From: Flavobacteriales bacterium
GTDB taxonomy: Bacteria; Bacteroidota; Bacteroidia; Flavobacteriales_C; GCA-002722245
Length of the DNA: 64,000 nt
Reading direction: 5' to 3'
Assembly: GCA_002722245.1 (NCBI GenBank)
Contig: PBLA01000019.1
Span: 62,001-126,000, forward strand
Shown: piece after piece, positions 17,163-25,957 of the stretch
Position numbering within the stretch: the first letter of the stretch is position 1
How the letters are laid out: each line of letters opens with the position of its first letter
Notes under the pieces: model-generated
What the model was told of the DNA's origin: nothing
Database searches by the model: none
The model's input: the letters and a program-made list of their open reading frames with translations, nothing else
Program-made: the position numbers and the translations under genes

Positions 17163-19244
17163 TCATCGAATAAGTGCTATTGTCCCAACTTTTTGTGTAG
17201 GCGTCAATCCCAATCCTTGGAAATTTAGTTTATACACATAAACATCAATTTGACAAGGTTTACCATTCATTGTTCTACCATCCCAACCTTCTTCTTGTTT
17301 AGTAGATCGATAAATTAATTGTCCCCATCGATTGTAAATCAACAATTCATACACATTAAAGCCTACACCAGGGATTTTAAACACTTCATTTTTATCATCA
17401 CCATTTGGACTAAAAGCATTTGGAACCGCAAATGTTGGACAAGTATCCACAACTACAGAGTCTCTTGCGGAACAATTCCCCTCCGTAACGGTTAGCGTAT
17501 AGGTTCCTCGATACTTAATCCAAGCGTTTTCTGTAGAATCACCAGTGCTCCAAACGTAAGTTGATCGCAACGGAACATCCCCTTTATTGATTAATTCCAC
17601 TGAATCCGAGCCACACAAACTAAAATCTCTTCCCAAATCCACATTCCCTAAAACGGTATTTTCATAAACAATTACTTCTTTGGTAATTGACGTATCATTT
17701 TGACAACCTTCCTTAATTGTCATCATCACATTATATACTCCTGGTTCTGCATATGTATGTATAGGGTGTTGATCAGTACTATTATTATTTGCCGAAGTTG
17801 GATCATCAAAGTCCCACTGCCACTGATCCGGCCATGTATCGCTTTCATCAAAAAAGTTCAATGGAGTTCTTGCACATACGTTAGAAGTACGAAACCAAGG
17901 ATGCGTTGTAATAGACAACTCAAAAGCCCAATAATCAACACCACCTTTATTTGCATGCGTTTTGTCACCAGAGATATCCGATACAGAAAAACCGCCCGCT
18001 AATATCCCTCGATCGCATTTAATGAATATTGCCTCAATACTATCTCCTTGTAATCCGCCATAGTTTTTATCCCAAATAAAATCACCTGCAGTGTCTAATT
18101 TACAAATCCAAAAATCCTCACTGCCATTTGTGCTGCTTCCTTTATTCCCTCCACTTCCAGACCCCCATCCAGCAAGTATGGCTCCACCATCTGGAGCTAT
18201 TTCCATATCCTTCATCACTTCTGAATTTCCCGAACCTATTGTTTTATCCCATGAAATATTCATTAAGGTATCTACAACTACAACCCAAGCATCCCCATTT
18301 CCATATTGATTTGTATTTTTATTTCCTGTACTACCTGAAAATGTAGTCCCGGATATCCAAAACCCCTCGACATGTGCTCTTGGTCTTATTTCCTCTAAAA
18401 AATCATCCTGATTCCCTCCTATTGTTTGATCCATTAGGATATCCCCATTAAAATCTAATACATTTAACCAAAAATCATATCCTCCAAAACTATCTTGTGA
18501 TTTATCTCCACTTACACCCGAAAGGGAATGACCACCCACAATAATCTTATCATTTCTTACAGTGATGTTTGATAAGATGTCCGAGGTATCTCCACCAAGG
18601 GTCAAATCCCATATTTTGTTTCCCGATGCATCAAGCTTAACAATCCAATAATCTTCATCACCTCGATTAGCTTCTGATTTATCTCCTGAGACTCCACTAA
18701 AACTATATCCTCCTAAAATAAAATTTCCATTTGCGTCAATGGTTGCAGATGTTAAAATATCATCTCCATCACCCCCAATAGTCTTATCCCATTCTTTATT
18801 GCCAAAAGGATCAATTTTTATGACCCAGTAATCATATCCTCCTTTGGTATCCTCTGACTTATCTCCATTTTGACCAGATGCCGATGAACCTGCAAGTAAA
18901 TACCCTTGATCTGCATCATAGCCAACTGGAACAAGGACAGCCAATTGATCCACTGAATCGGCCCCAAACATCCGCTGATAAATAATACTTCCAGAAGTAT
19001 CGGACTTTACAATCCAATAATCGGAATACCCCTTATTTCCTGATGAAACATCTTGATTATTTGAACTAAATGAATAGCCCGCAGAAACAATTGAATAATC
19101 CTTTTCTTCTTGAAAAATATCCATTAAGTAATCGTCTTGATCACCACCCCAAGCATAATCAATATCCCATTTAGGAAAAGCCCCCTGAGTCAACCCCAAA
19201 AAAGGTAGGCAACCAATAATTAATAAAGGAACTATTTTACTCAT
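17163..19244 (-). CDS. T9SS type B sorted surface protein with repeat propeller and PKD domain
   Basis: 693 residues. A signal peptide (MSKIVPLLIIGCLPFLGLTQ) is followed by about eight repeats of roughly 55 residues built around DYWIVKLDxxGNxxWDxTxGGDxxDxL, a beta-propeller-like domain. A PKD domain lies near 455-525 (WDFDDPTSANNNSTDQHPIHTY), then the C-terminal sorting domain at about 606-693 with FSPNGDDKNEVF, NRWGQLIY and WDGR, the T9SS type B (CHU_C) signature. The protein should be exported across the outer membrane by T9SS. Its first 8 nt overlap the EI24 gene upstream, so it belongs to the glycosyltransferase-EI24 operon. Confidence 0.88.
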   Translation of the reverse strand: MSKIVPLLIIGCLPFLGLTQGAFPKWDIDYAWGGDQDDYLMDIFQEEKDYSIVSAGYSFSSNNQDVSSGNKGYSDYWIVKSDTSGSIIYQRMFGADSVDQLAVLVPVGYDADQGYLLAGSSASGQNGDKSEDTKGGYDYWVIKIDPFGNKEWDKTIGGDGDDILTSATIDANGNFILGGYSFSGVSGDKSEANRGDEDYWIVKLDASGNKIWDLTLGGDTSDILSNITVRNDKIIVGGHSLSGVSGDKSQDSFGGYDFWLNVLDFNGDILMDQTIGGNQDDFLEEIRPRAHVEGFWISGTTFSGSTGNKNTNQYGNGDAWVVVVDTLMNISWDKTIGSGNSEVMKDMEIAPDGGAILAGWGSGSGGNKGSSTNGSEDFWICKLDTAGDFIWDKNYGGLQGDSIEAIFIKCDRGILAGGFSVSDISGDKTHANKGGVDYWAFELSITTHPWFRTSNVCARTPLNFFDESDTWPDQWQWDFDDPTSANNNSTDQHPIHTYAEPGVYNVMMTIKEGCQNDTSITKEVIVYENTVLGNVDLGRDFSLCGSDSVELINKGDVPLRSTYVWSTGDSTENAWIKYRGTYTLTVTEGNCSARDSVVVDTCPTFAVPNAFSPNGDDKNEVFKIPGVGFNVYELLIYNRWGQLIYRSTKQEEGWDGRTMNGKPCQIDVYVYKLNFQGLGLTPTQKVGTIALIR

Positions 19245-20025
19245 TTTCGTTTAAACGCTCTAACTTATCAACAGCAAAATAAGCGGCAACCGCAGAGTAA
19301 GTAGGTGCAATCATCCACCCAAAAAAGGGCAACATGAATATCAGCTGAAAAACAATTCCAATTCCTCCAGCCAAAGACTTATGCTTTTTACTGTATACAA
19401 TACTCTTTTTAATGTTATATCCTTTCCGTTCCAACGTGTAATCAATCATGCTCACACCTAAAAAATAAGCACTCACAAGCCACATTAAAATAGGCTGGAT
19501 AAGGTTTATTATTGGAATAAAAAGGAAAATAAACAATACAAGCAGTACTGCACTTTCCACTAATAGTCCACGCCCCGCCAAAATCATTCCTCTTACGGTA
19601 TCTTTTATGAATTGTTCCAGTTTAAATGGAACTTCTATACCCTTGTGTTTTTTCTCAACAACCTCAATAAGATACGCGAGTACTGGGGAGTATATAATGA
19701 GTATAACATTCTTATAGACCAAAAGATACAAGCCGATAAAACTCACATAGAGTATGAACCGAACAAAGAACTCTAAAAAACCAGAAAGAAATGAAATAAT
19801 CGTACACAACCAACCCCAAAGATTCGAGTCACTGCAATCGATATGAATCAGTCCTTCAACCCAATCTGAAACACGGCCTAAAAACCAGTTAAAAGAAAAA
19901 TAAAATAAAAAGATATTGATTAAACCGGGGAAAATAATATACTTCCAAAGTCGATGCGTTTTAATAAATTGATGCGCAGTTCTGAATGAAGAAAACGCAA
20001 CGCTTAATTTTGAAGGTACCCCCAT
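19237..20025 (-). CDS. EI24 (CysZ-like) integral membrane protein
   Basis: 262 residues with four to five long hydrophobic segments (FPGLINIFLFYFSFNWFLG, FVRFILYVSFIGLYLLVYKNVILIIYSP, IINLIQPILMWLVSAYFLGV) and a long amphipathic loop between them, matching the EI24/CysZ family. CysZ is a sulfate permease in proteobacteria, but most Bacteroidota EI24 proteins have no assigned substrate. The C-terminal GIVFQLIFMLPFFGWMIAPTYSAVAAY is typical. It starts in a one-base overlap with the glycosyltransferase stop and overlaps the T9SS protein by 8 nt. Confidence 0.8.
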   Translation of the reverse strand: MGVPSKLSVAFSSFRTAHQFIKTHRLWKYIIFPGLINIFLFYFSFNWFLGRVSDWVEGLIHIDCSDSNLWGWLCTIISFLSGFLEFFVRFILYVSFIGLYLLVYKNVILIIYSPVLAYLIEVVEKKHKGIEVPFKLEQFIKDTVRGMILAGRGLLVESAVLLVLFIFLFIPIINLIQPILMWLVSAYFLGVSMIDYTLERKGYNIKKSIVYSKKHKSLAGGIGIVFQLIFMLPFFGWMIAPTYSAVAAYFAVDKLERLNENE

Positions 20026-20984
20026 TAATGAATAACCTTTGCAATTTTATAATTGTTTCGAATACTTGAATTTCTGGTAATCAACTCTGCAATAAACCCT
20101 GCTAAAAACAATTGAGTCCCGATAATCATAAACGCTAAACTAAAGTAAAATATAGGACGTTCCGTAATCGGATAATACACCGTATCATAGTTAAATCCAA
20201 AATGGATCACCCATTCCATTGTAAGATAAGTACCAATCGAAAACCCAAGAAAAAACAATAGGCCTCCTAACAACCCAAATAAATGCATGGGACGCTTTCC
20301 AAACTTAATTACAAAAATAATCGACAGTAAATCCAACGGGCCATTAATAAAGCGACTCAATCCAAATTTAGAGGAACCGTACTTCCTAGCTTGATGCTGA
20401 ACAACTTTTTCGCCTATTTTTTTATACCCTGCCCATTTCGCTAAAACAGGAATGTACCTATGCATTTCTCCGTATACCTCAATGCTTTTAATCACATCGT
20501 ATTTGTACGCCTTTAATCCACAGTTAAAGTCATTCAGATAAATCCCACTCATTTTTCGAGTCGTCCAATTATATAATTTGGTTGGTATCGTTTTTGTAAG
20601 TGGGTCATATCGTTTCTTTTTCCACCCTGAAACTAAATCATATCCGTCCTCCAGAATCATTCTTCGCATTTCTGGAAGCTCCTCAGGGCTGTCCTGCAAA
20701 TCAGCATCCATTGTCACCACAATTTCACCATTTGCTTTCTCAAAACCTACATATAAACCAGCTGACTTACCATAATTACGTTGAAAATTAACCGCTTTAA
20801 CGTTTTCATCCTTCTGACGCAGTTCTTCAATAACTTCCCATGAATCATCCGAACTTCCATCGTTGATGAACCATATTTCATATGAGGTCTTCTCTCTGGT
20901 CATAACCTCCACGATCCATTGGTGAAGCTCAGGAAGAGATTCTGCCTCGTTTAAGAGTGGAATTACAATTGAATAGTCTTTCAT
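20025..20984 (-). CDS. family 2 glycosyltransferase (DPM/GtrB-like)
   Basis: 319 residues. The N-terminal GT-A domain starts YSIVIPLLNEAESLPEL and contains the metal-binding DADLQDSPEEL. The acceptor region GLKAYKYDV and RKYGSSKFG follow, then two C-terminal membrane helices near 235-260 and 275-300. This is the polyprenyl-phosphate glycosyl (dolichol-phosphate mannosyl or GtrB/ArnC-like) type, which moves a sugar onto a lipid carrier on the inner face of the membrane. It is first in the run with EI24 and the T9SS protein. Confidence 0.9.
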   Translation of the reverse strand: MKDYSIVIPLLNEAESLPELHQWIVEVMTREKTSYEIWFINDGSSDDSWEVIEELRQKDENVKAVNFQRNYGKSAGLYVGFEKANGEIVVTMDADLQDSPEELPEMRRMILEDGYDLVSGWKKKRYDPLTKTIPTKLYNWTTRKMSGIYLNDFNCGLKAYKYDVIKSIEVYGEMHRYIPVLAKWAGYKKIGEKVVQHQARKYGSSKFGLSRFINGPLDLLSIIFVIKFGKRPMHLFGLLGGLLFFLGFSIGTYLTMEWVIHFGFNYDTVYYPITERPIFYFSLAFMIIGTQLFLAGFIAELITRNSSIRNNYKIAKVIH

Positions 20985-21132
20985 GGTTAATTACTTAAAC
21001 AATCCTCTTAATTGCATTGTAAATATACATGAATAATGAGACTAAAGCGTGAATAATCGAACTCAGTTTTAACGTTTTATCGTTAATATATCTTAAACCA
21101 ATTTCTTTAAATATGTATTTCCCCTCTCAGCT

Positions 21133-21164
21133 TTTGCTTAATTACAAGTTTGTGAGTACATTTG
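21133..21164 (+). promoter_or_regulatory. promoter of the SRP RNA gene
   Basis: The -33 element TTTG (21133-21136) and -7 element TACATTTG (21157-21164) are exact Bacteroidota housekeeping consensus (TTTG, 20 bp spacer, TAnnTTTG). They sit just upstream of the RNA start at about 21169. Confidence 0.9.
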
Positions 21165-21168
21165 TAGT

Positions 21169-21265
21169 GGGTAAGTCTTATACGACCAGCTCCTGCTGAA
21201 CTCCCCCAGGACCGGAAGGTAGCAAGGGTAGGCGGTTGTAGCGGTGCGATATAAGTAGCTTACCC
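21169..21265 (+). ncRNA. ffs: signal recognition particle RNA (4.5S-type)
   Basis: About 97 nt. Ends pair: GGGTAAG (21169-21175) with CTTACCC (21259-21265), continued by TCTTAT with ATAAG. The apex holds the conserved Ffh-binding region CCAGGACCGGAAGGTAGCAAGGG, with GGAAGG as the GNRA tetraloop and AGCA asymmetric bulge of SRP domain IV. The RNA is the short type without an Alu domain. It is followed directly by a T-run at 21266-21272 that with the closing stem acts as a terminator. Confidence 0.95.
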
Positions 21266-21285
21266 TTTTTTTATGTCAGCGTTTC

Positions 21286-21867
21286 ATGATTAGAGTGCTT
21301 ACAATACTTATTTTTTGCAGCATTAGCAAAATCTTTGCTCAATCGGAAAGTAACCTTCCTACCACACAATTTTCTCAAGAGTTTGGGTATCGATACAATG
21401 GAATAAATAAAAAAAGCGGTCTTCAGATTAGAAGTCACTTTTGGTTTCTTCAAAAAAACAGTTTGGGACCTGAGCTCCATCTTTACATACCAACTACAGA
21501 AAGAAATTACCTCGATTACCAAATCGATTTAAACTTCAGACGCATCTTAGTAGATTTTCATCCGATCACTTTTGACTTTTTGATTGGCCCTGGCTTTCGG
21601 AATACTCGAGACTCCTTAAATCTTGAAGGAATTTTTTCAAGACCTCTCTACAATAATGAAAAACGATATTTCCTTTATGATGGGATAAACCTTGGGTTTG
21701 GGATAAACTATCGAACAAAACAGCACTCTTTCTTTATCATGCCTCGCATCAATCATAAAAATGCGTCTTTTCAGATTAGTGCAGGCTATAAATACCATTT
21801 TGATATTTACCTGGATGAATCCATGAAAAAAAGGTACAATCTACGAACAAAACCTCGAAAAAATTAA
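21286..21867 (+). CDS. predicted outer-membrane beta-barrel protein
   Basis: 193 residues. It has a signal peptide ending IFAQ near residue 19. The mature part shows alternating beta-strands rich in aromatic residues (YQIDLNFRRILVDFHPITFDFLIGPGFRNT, FFIMPRINHKNASFQISAGYKYHF) consistent with an 8- to 10-stranded barrel. It ends KKRYNLRTKPRKN, so there is no terminal aromatic residue. No named family can be assigned. It begins 20 nt after the SRP RNA terminator and overlaps the convergent small gene by 4 nt. Confidence 0.65.
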   Translation: MIRVLTILIFCSISKIFAQSESNLPTTQFSQEFGYRYNGINKKSGLQIRSHFWFLQKNSLGPELHLYIPTTERNYLDYQIDLNFRRILVDFHPITFDFLIGPGFRNTRDSLNLEGIFSRPLYNNEKRYFLYDGINLGFGINYRTKQHSFFIMPRINHKNASFQISAGYKYHFDIYLDESMKKRYNLRTKPRKN

Positions 21868-22109
21868 AACGCTGTAAATAGTTGATGAATTTCCGCTAAT
21901 GAATATGAGGATAGATACTGCCTCCTCACTTCATCTGCCTTTCTCCCTTGAACCTCAAGATTCATAAAATAAACATCTTGACCTCTAACTTCTAACTCTA
22001 TTGTAATGTATTCATGAGGACAAATTTCCGCACTCGCCGTGAGTACATTTTTTTCTCCATTCTTTGGCCTAAACCCTAACTTTTTAAAAGACGACTCGTT
22101 AAAACTCAT
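21864..22109 (-). CDS. small conserved hypothetical protein
   Basis: 81 residues from the ATG at 22109 (seven further codons are open upstream but overlap the exonuclease region). The protein has no signal peptide or membrane helix and contains an alternating strand pattern (YITIELEVRGQDVYFMNLEVQGRKADEV) followed by a C-terminal helix. I do not recognise it. It is divergent from the RNase D-like gene (51 nt between starts) and converges on the beta-barrel gene. Confidence 0.55.
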   Translation of the reverse strand: MSFNESSFKKLGFRPKNGEKNVLTASAEICPHEYITIELEVRGQDVYFMNLEVQGRKADEVRRQYLSSYSLAEIHQLFTAF

Positions 22110-22159
22110 TTTTAAATGTATTGTGTACACCCAAAGTTAAATTAACTTTAACATACAGA

Positions 22160-22750
22160 ATGGTGAAAACATCAATTAATAAAGATGAAGTAAATGAACT
22201 TCCCCTCGGGAAATACGAAGGTAGGATAATTATTGTGGACACACCTTTACAAGTTGCTGATGCCATTGAAGAAATCGAAAATGAAAATATCATTGGCGTA
22301 GATACAGAAACACGACCAACATTTAAAAAAGGGCTGCTCAATAAAACAGCACTTGTTCAAATCGCCACAGGAAAAAAAGTTTTTTTGTTTAGGCTGAATA
22401 AAATGGGATTCCCTTATTCATTAGCGCGTATTTTTGAAAACCCCCAGATTCAAAAAATAGGGATTGCGATACTTCAAGACATGAAAGAACTTTCTGATCA
22501 ATACAGGGAATTTCAACACCAAAATGTCACTGATTTAAACATCCTTTGTAAAACATTAAATTTCCAAAATATTGGAGCAAGAAATCTTACTGCTATGATT
22601 TTAGGTTTTCGAATCAGTAAACGCCAACAAACAAGTAATTGGGAATCCAATCAATTAAGTGAAGGTCAATTAAGATATGCCGCTACCGACGCGTGGGTAG
22701 CACGTCAAGTATATTTAAAGTTATACACCAGCAAAGAGTTTAATTTTTAA
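22160..22750 (+). CDS. RNase D-like 3'-5' exonuclease domain protein
   Basis: 196 residues from ATG 22160; the frame is open 13 codons earlier but those residues are not like the family. DEDDy exonuclease motifs are visible: Exo I GVDTETRP, Exo II with ILQDMKELSDQY and TDLNILCKTL, and Exo III YAATDAWVARQVY, with the Tyr and Asp of DEDDy. It lacks an HRDC domain, so it is the short form seen in Bacteroidota (WRN/RNase D exonuclease only). Likely removes 3' nucleotides from RNA or DNA. Its end overlaps the convergent hydrolase gene by 4 nt. Confidence 0.87.
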   Translation: MVKTSINKDEVNELPLGKYEGRIIIVDTPLQVADAIEEIENENIIGVDTETRPTFKKGLLNKTALVQIATGKKVFLFRLNKMGFPYSLARIFENPQIQKIGIAILQDMKELSDQYREFQHQNVTDLNILCKTLNFQNIGARNLTAMILGFRISKRQQTSNWESNQLSEGQLRYAATDAWVARQVYLKLYTSKEFNF

Positions 22751-23388
22751 TTTACTGAATATTGACGTAACCAATCATTAATCACCTTACTTACTTCCTC
22801 AGCACGATCTACCACCATGAGATGTCCCCCACCTTGAACTACAACAGACTCGCCATAGGGTTTAAATAATCGATCTTTGTCACCACACATTGCATTTATA
22901 GGACCAAACTCTCCCTCCGCTTTCCAATTCTTCAGCGCCTTTAACGCCCATTTCACAAACGCAGGATCTGTATCATCAAGAATTGCAGCCAAAAGTGCTT
23001 TTTGTTTGGTTGAAAACAAATAGTTGGCAATCGATTTTGGAGGATTAAATAATTGTTTAGGCGCGTGATCTAACATCCAATTCGGGGTCCATTTCAACAT
23101 AAAAGGAATTTGCTTTTTTTCCTCAATTGTCGAAATTATAAACGTAAAAGCAGGATGTAAAATTTTTGCAACCTCCTGAGCAATCACCCCACCAAAACTT
23201 AACCCCATGATACCAAAAGGCTCTTGATCTTTTATGTTTTTGGCAATACGCGCTGCATACTGCTCTATGGATTCATTTGGATTAGGATCAATCCACGCAA
23301 CAGGAACAAGCGTGTATTCAGCCATAATTTCTAAATACTGAAAAACCCGCTGATCCGCACCTAATCCACTGAAACAATAAATCCTCAT
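22747..23388 (-). CDS. alpha/beta hydrolase
   Basis: 213 residues. The nucleophile elbow is GLSFGG (Ser near residue 64), the oxyanion-hole region near FSGLGADQRVF, and a C-terminal GGGHLMVVDRAEEV carries the catalytic His. An acidic residue near CGDKDRLF completes the triad. The lid region is short. Substrate unknown. It starts 27 nt after the RelA/SpoT stop on the same strand and may be co-transcribed with it. Confidence 0.8.
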   Translation of the reverse strand: MRIYCFSGLGADQRVFQYLEIMAEYTLVPVAWIDPNPNESIEQYAARIAKNIKDQEPFGIMGLSFGGVIAQEVAKILHPAFTFIISTIEEKKQIPFMLKWTPNWMLDHAPKQLFNPPKSIANYLFSTKQKALLAAILDDTDPAFVKWALKALKNWKAEGEFGPINAMCGDKDRLFKPYGESVVVQGGGHLMVVDRAEEVSKVINDWLRQYSVN

Positions 23389-23415
23389 TTTATTTTAGCT
23401 AAACATCAAGAATGA

Positions 23416-25623
23416 TTAATTGGTGTGTATTCGTTTAATATCATGAATCCCTTTTACTACTTTAAGTTTCTCACTCAGTTCAGTTAGTTGAATTGTATCT
23501 TGAACATAAAGCATAATCCTCCCCTCAAAAACACCGTGATCTGCATCAAACTTAATCGACTTAATTTTTAATTCAGACACCTCTGAAATAATGTTCGTAA
23601 TTTTACTCACCAGACCAAAATCATCCGTACCAGTAAACCTTAGCCCTGTAAGGAAAGAACTTTTAGATTTATCTTCCCAAACCGCTTTAATCGTTCTATA
23701 AGCAAAATTAGCTTGTAAATGCATGGCATTAGGACAATTGGTTTTATGAATTTTAATTCCGTCTACCACAGTAACGAATCCAAACACCTCATCGCCGGGT
23801 ATTGGATTACAACAAGGCGATATTTTGTAGTCAAACTGATCCTTATCTTCACCAAGAACTAACACGTCTTTTTTACCAAATGATTTCGCGGTTATTTCCG
23901 ATTTCCGAGGAGTACTCACCTTCTCCTCTGCCTGTTTTTTATGCTTTTCTCGTTGTGCTAAATAATTTTTTATCGCACCTTTCTCTATATTCTTTTCAGC
24001 AACTCGAACAAAAAATTCACCAGCATCGGAAAGATCAAAATGACGCACTAATTCATCGAGTAATTTTGGGTTGTTTTCATTAAGCGCCTCTACAATTTTA
24101 AAATATTTAGACTTTCCCTCCTTGGCAATTAACTTACGCTCCCTTCGAATTCCATTTTTAATCCCATTTTTAGCCTTTGCAGTAGTTACAATGTTTAACC
24201 ACTCAGGTTTCGGCCTCTGCTTTTTAGACGTAAGCACCTCAAGTTGTTCACCGCTTCTGATTTTATAATTCAAAGGAACCAATTTATGATTTACTTTGGC
24301 ACCAATACAAGCATCTCCGATTTTACTATGAATATCATATGCAAAATCTAATGCAGTTGCACCAGAAGGTAAATTTTTAAGTTCTCCTGCAGGTGTAAAA
24401 ACGAAAATTTCGTCGGAAAACAAATTCAATTTTATATCATCAATAAAATCAATAGCTTGATTTTGAGGGCTATCCAATAAACTTCTGATTTTTCCAATCC
24501 ACTCATCTACCCTACTATCATGATCATCGCCAGTAGACTTATATTTCCAATGCGCCGCAAGTCCTCGTTCCCCAATTTCATGCATGCGTTGAGTTCTGAT
24601 TTGAACCTCCACCCATCTACCCTCAGGCCCCATAACAGTAGTATGCAATGCCTCATAACCGTTTGCTTTAGGTGTTGATATCCAATCTCTCAACCGATCT
24701 GGTCTTGGAGTATACATATCGGTAATTATTGAATACGTATTCCAACAATCACCTTTTTCACTCTCAGGAGTCGATTTTAGAATAATACGAATAGCGAAAA
24801 TATCATAAACCTCTTCAAAAGGAACATTTTTGTCCTTCATTTTACGGGCAATGGAGTATGGCGATTTATGCCTTCCATCAATTTCAAAATCAAACCCTTT
24901 GTCTGTTAATTTATTAATAATGGGTAAACTGAACTTATTAATAAATCGAGTCAATCTTTTCTGCCCCTCTTTTAGTTTATCAGTGATCTCATTGAAAAGG
25001 TCTTCCTCTGTGTATTGAAAGGCTAAATTCTCCAACTCTGTTTTTATACTATTTAATCCCAATCGGTGAGCAAGAGGCGCATAAATAAACAACGTTTCAT
25101 AAGAAATTTTTAATTGTTTATTCCGCGGCATAAACTCCATTGTTCGCATGTTGTGCAGACGGTCAGCCAACTTCACAAGAATCACTCGAACATCATCTGA
25201 GAGAGACAACATCATTTTTCTGAAATTCTCCGCCTGAATGGAATAATTTGGGTCTGAGTGATCAATCACTCCAGAAATTTTTGTTAAACCATCAATAATC
25301 AGACACACCTTAGGACCGAACATATTATCAATATCCTCCAGTGTGATTTCAGTATCCTCTACAGTATCGTGTAACAAGGCAGAGACAATGGAAACTGTTC
25401 CTAGGCCAATTTCTTCAGCCACGATTTGTGCAACGGCAATAGGATGATAAATGTAGGGTTCACCAGATTTTCTTCGCATTTCTTTGTGCGCCTCTAAAGC
25501 GACATCAAACGCCTTTCTAATCTGCTTTTTATCCAAATCATTAATCGATTTTTTAGCCAACCGTAATAACTTTCGATATCGCTTTAAAATCTCCTTCTTT
25601 TCAGCCTCCAAATCAATTTTCAT
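23416..25623 (-). CDS. bifunctional (p)ppGpp synthetase/hydrolase (RelA/SpoT family)
   Basis: 735 residues from the ATG at 25623; a GTG at 25629 adds two codons. The HD hydrolase domain has HDTVEDTEIT with the metal-binding HD near residue 85. The synthetase domain follows with KANGYEALHTTVMG and VEVQIRTQRMHE, then RGLAAHWKYK. The TGS domain is FVFTPAGELKNLPSGATALDFAYDIHSKIGD, and a C-terminal ACT domain ends the protein. Both catalytic domains keep their signature motifs, so a two-way alarmone enzyme is expected. It controls the stringent response to nutrient stress. Followed by the hydrolase gene. Confidence 0.94.
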   Translation of the reverse strand: MKIDLEAEKKEILKRYRKLLRLAKKSINDLDKKQIRKAFDVALEAHKEMRRKSGEPYIYHPIAVAQIVAEEIGLGTVSIVSALLHDTVEDTEITLEDIDNMFGPKVCLIIDGLTKISGVIDHSDPNYSIQAENFRKMMLSLSDDVRVILVKLADRLHNMRTMEFMPRNKQLKISYETLFIYAPLAHRLGLNSIKTELENLAFQYTEEDLFNEITDKLKEGQKRLTRFINKFSLPIINKLTDKGFDFEIDGRHKSPYSIARKMKDKNVPFEEVYDIFAIRIILKSTPESEKGDCWNTYSIITDMYTPRPDRLRDWISTPKANGYEALHTTVMGPEGRWVEVQIRTQRMHEIGERGLAAHWKYKSTGDDHDSRVDEWIGKIRSLLDSPQNQAIDFIDDIKLNLFSDEIFVFTPAGELKNLPSGATALDFAYDIHSKIGDACIGAKVNHKLVPLNYKIRSGEQLEVLTSKKQRPKPEWLNIVTTAKAKNGIKNGIRRERKLIAKEGKSKYFKIVEALNENNPKLLDELVRHFDLSDAGEFFVRVAEKNIEKGAIKNYLAQREKHKKQAEEKVSTPRKSEITAKSFGKKDVLVLGEDKDQFDYKISPCCNPIPGDEVFGFVTVVDGIKIHKTNCPNAMHLQANFAYRTIKAVWEDKSKSSFLTGLRFTGTDDFGLVSKITNIISEVSELKIKSIKFDADHGVFEGRIMLYVQDTIQLTELSEKLKVVKGIHDIKRIHTN

Positions 25624-25957
25624 TCTCACCGTTTTACTTTTTAAGAATCCTGAAATAAATGTAGAAAATATTACTGTTTTTTCTCATTTTTTGTTTCGTC
25701 CACAAATGAAACAAATTACGCTTTGGACGCGCTTAAACCGTTCATTATGCACTAAATCCTTTTTCTCGATCGAAAAACACAACACAACAGCTTTTCCTCG
25801 ATATCCATCCTATTATCTCAAGATTTTGTCTATTTCACCTCAGAATATAGATTTTTCACCTATTTCAAAGGGTAATTGTTAATAAAAAAACCCTTCAAAC
25901 ACCTGTTATCATTGGTTTTTAGCTATATTTAATACTTACGCTAAAACTCATTTTTCT
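25624..25957. other. divergent intergenic region between relA/spoT and parE
   Basis: 334 nt of AT-rich sequence with promoters of both genes presumably inside. TATATTTA at 25924-25931 is close to the TAnnTTTG -7 element upstream of parE but lacks the final G. No RNA gene, repeat or credible small gene was seen; an open frame reading into the relA start is a shadow. Confidence 0.5.

Noticed and set aside
17700-18346. Three overlapping plus-strand frames inside the T9SS protein gene
   Set aside because: Antisense shadows; repeats of the real gene keep these frames open by chance.
20985-21132. Further RNA gene in the gap left of the SRP RNA
   Set aside because: AT-rich with no stable stem beyond chance; it only holds the divergent promoters.
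25484-25882. 132-residue plus-strand frame opposite the relA/spoT start
   Set aside because: Low-complexity reading of the antisense of a well-supported gene plus its upstream gap; no domain.
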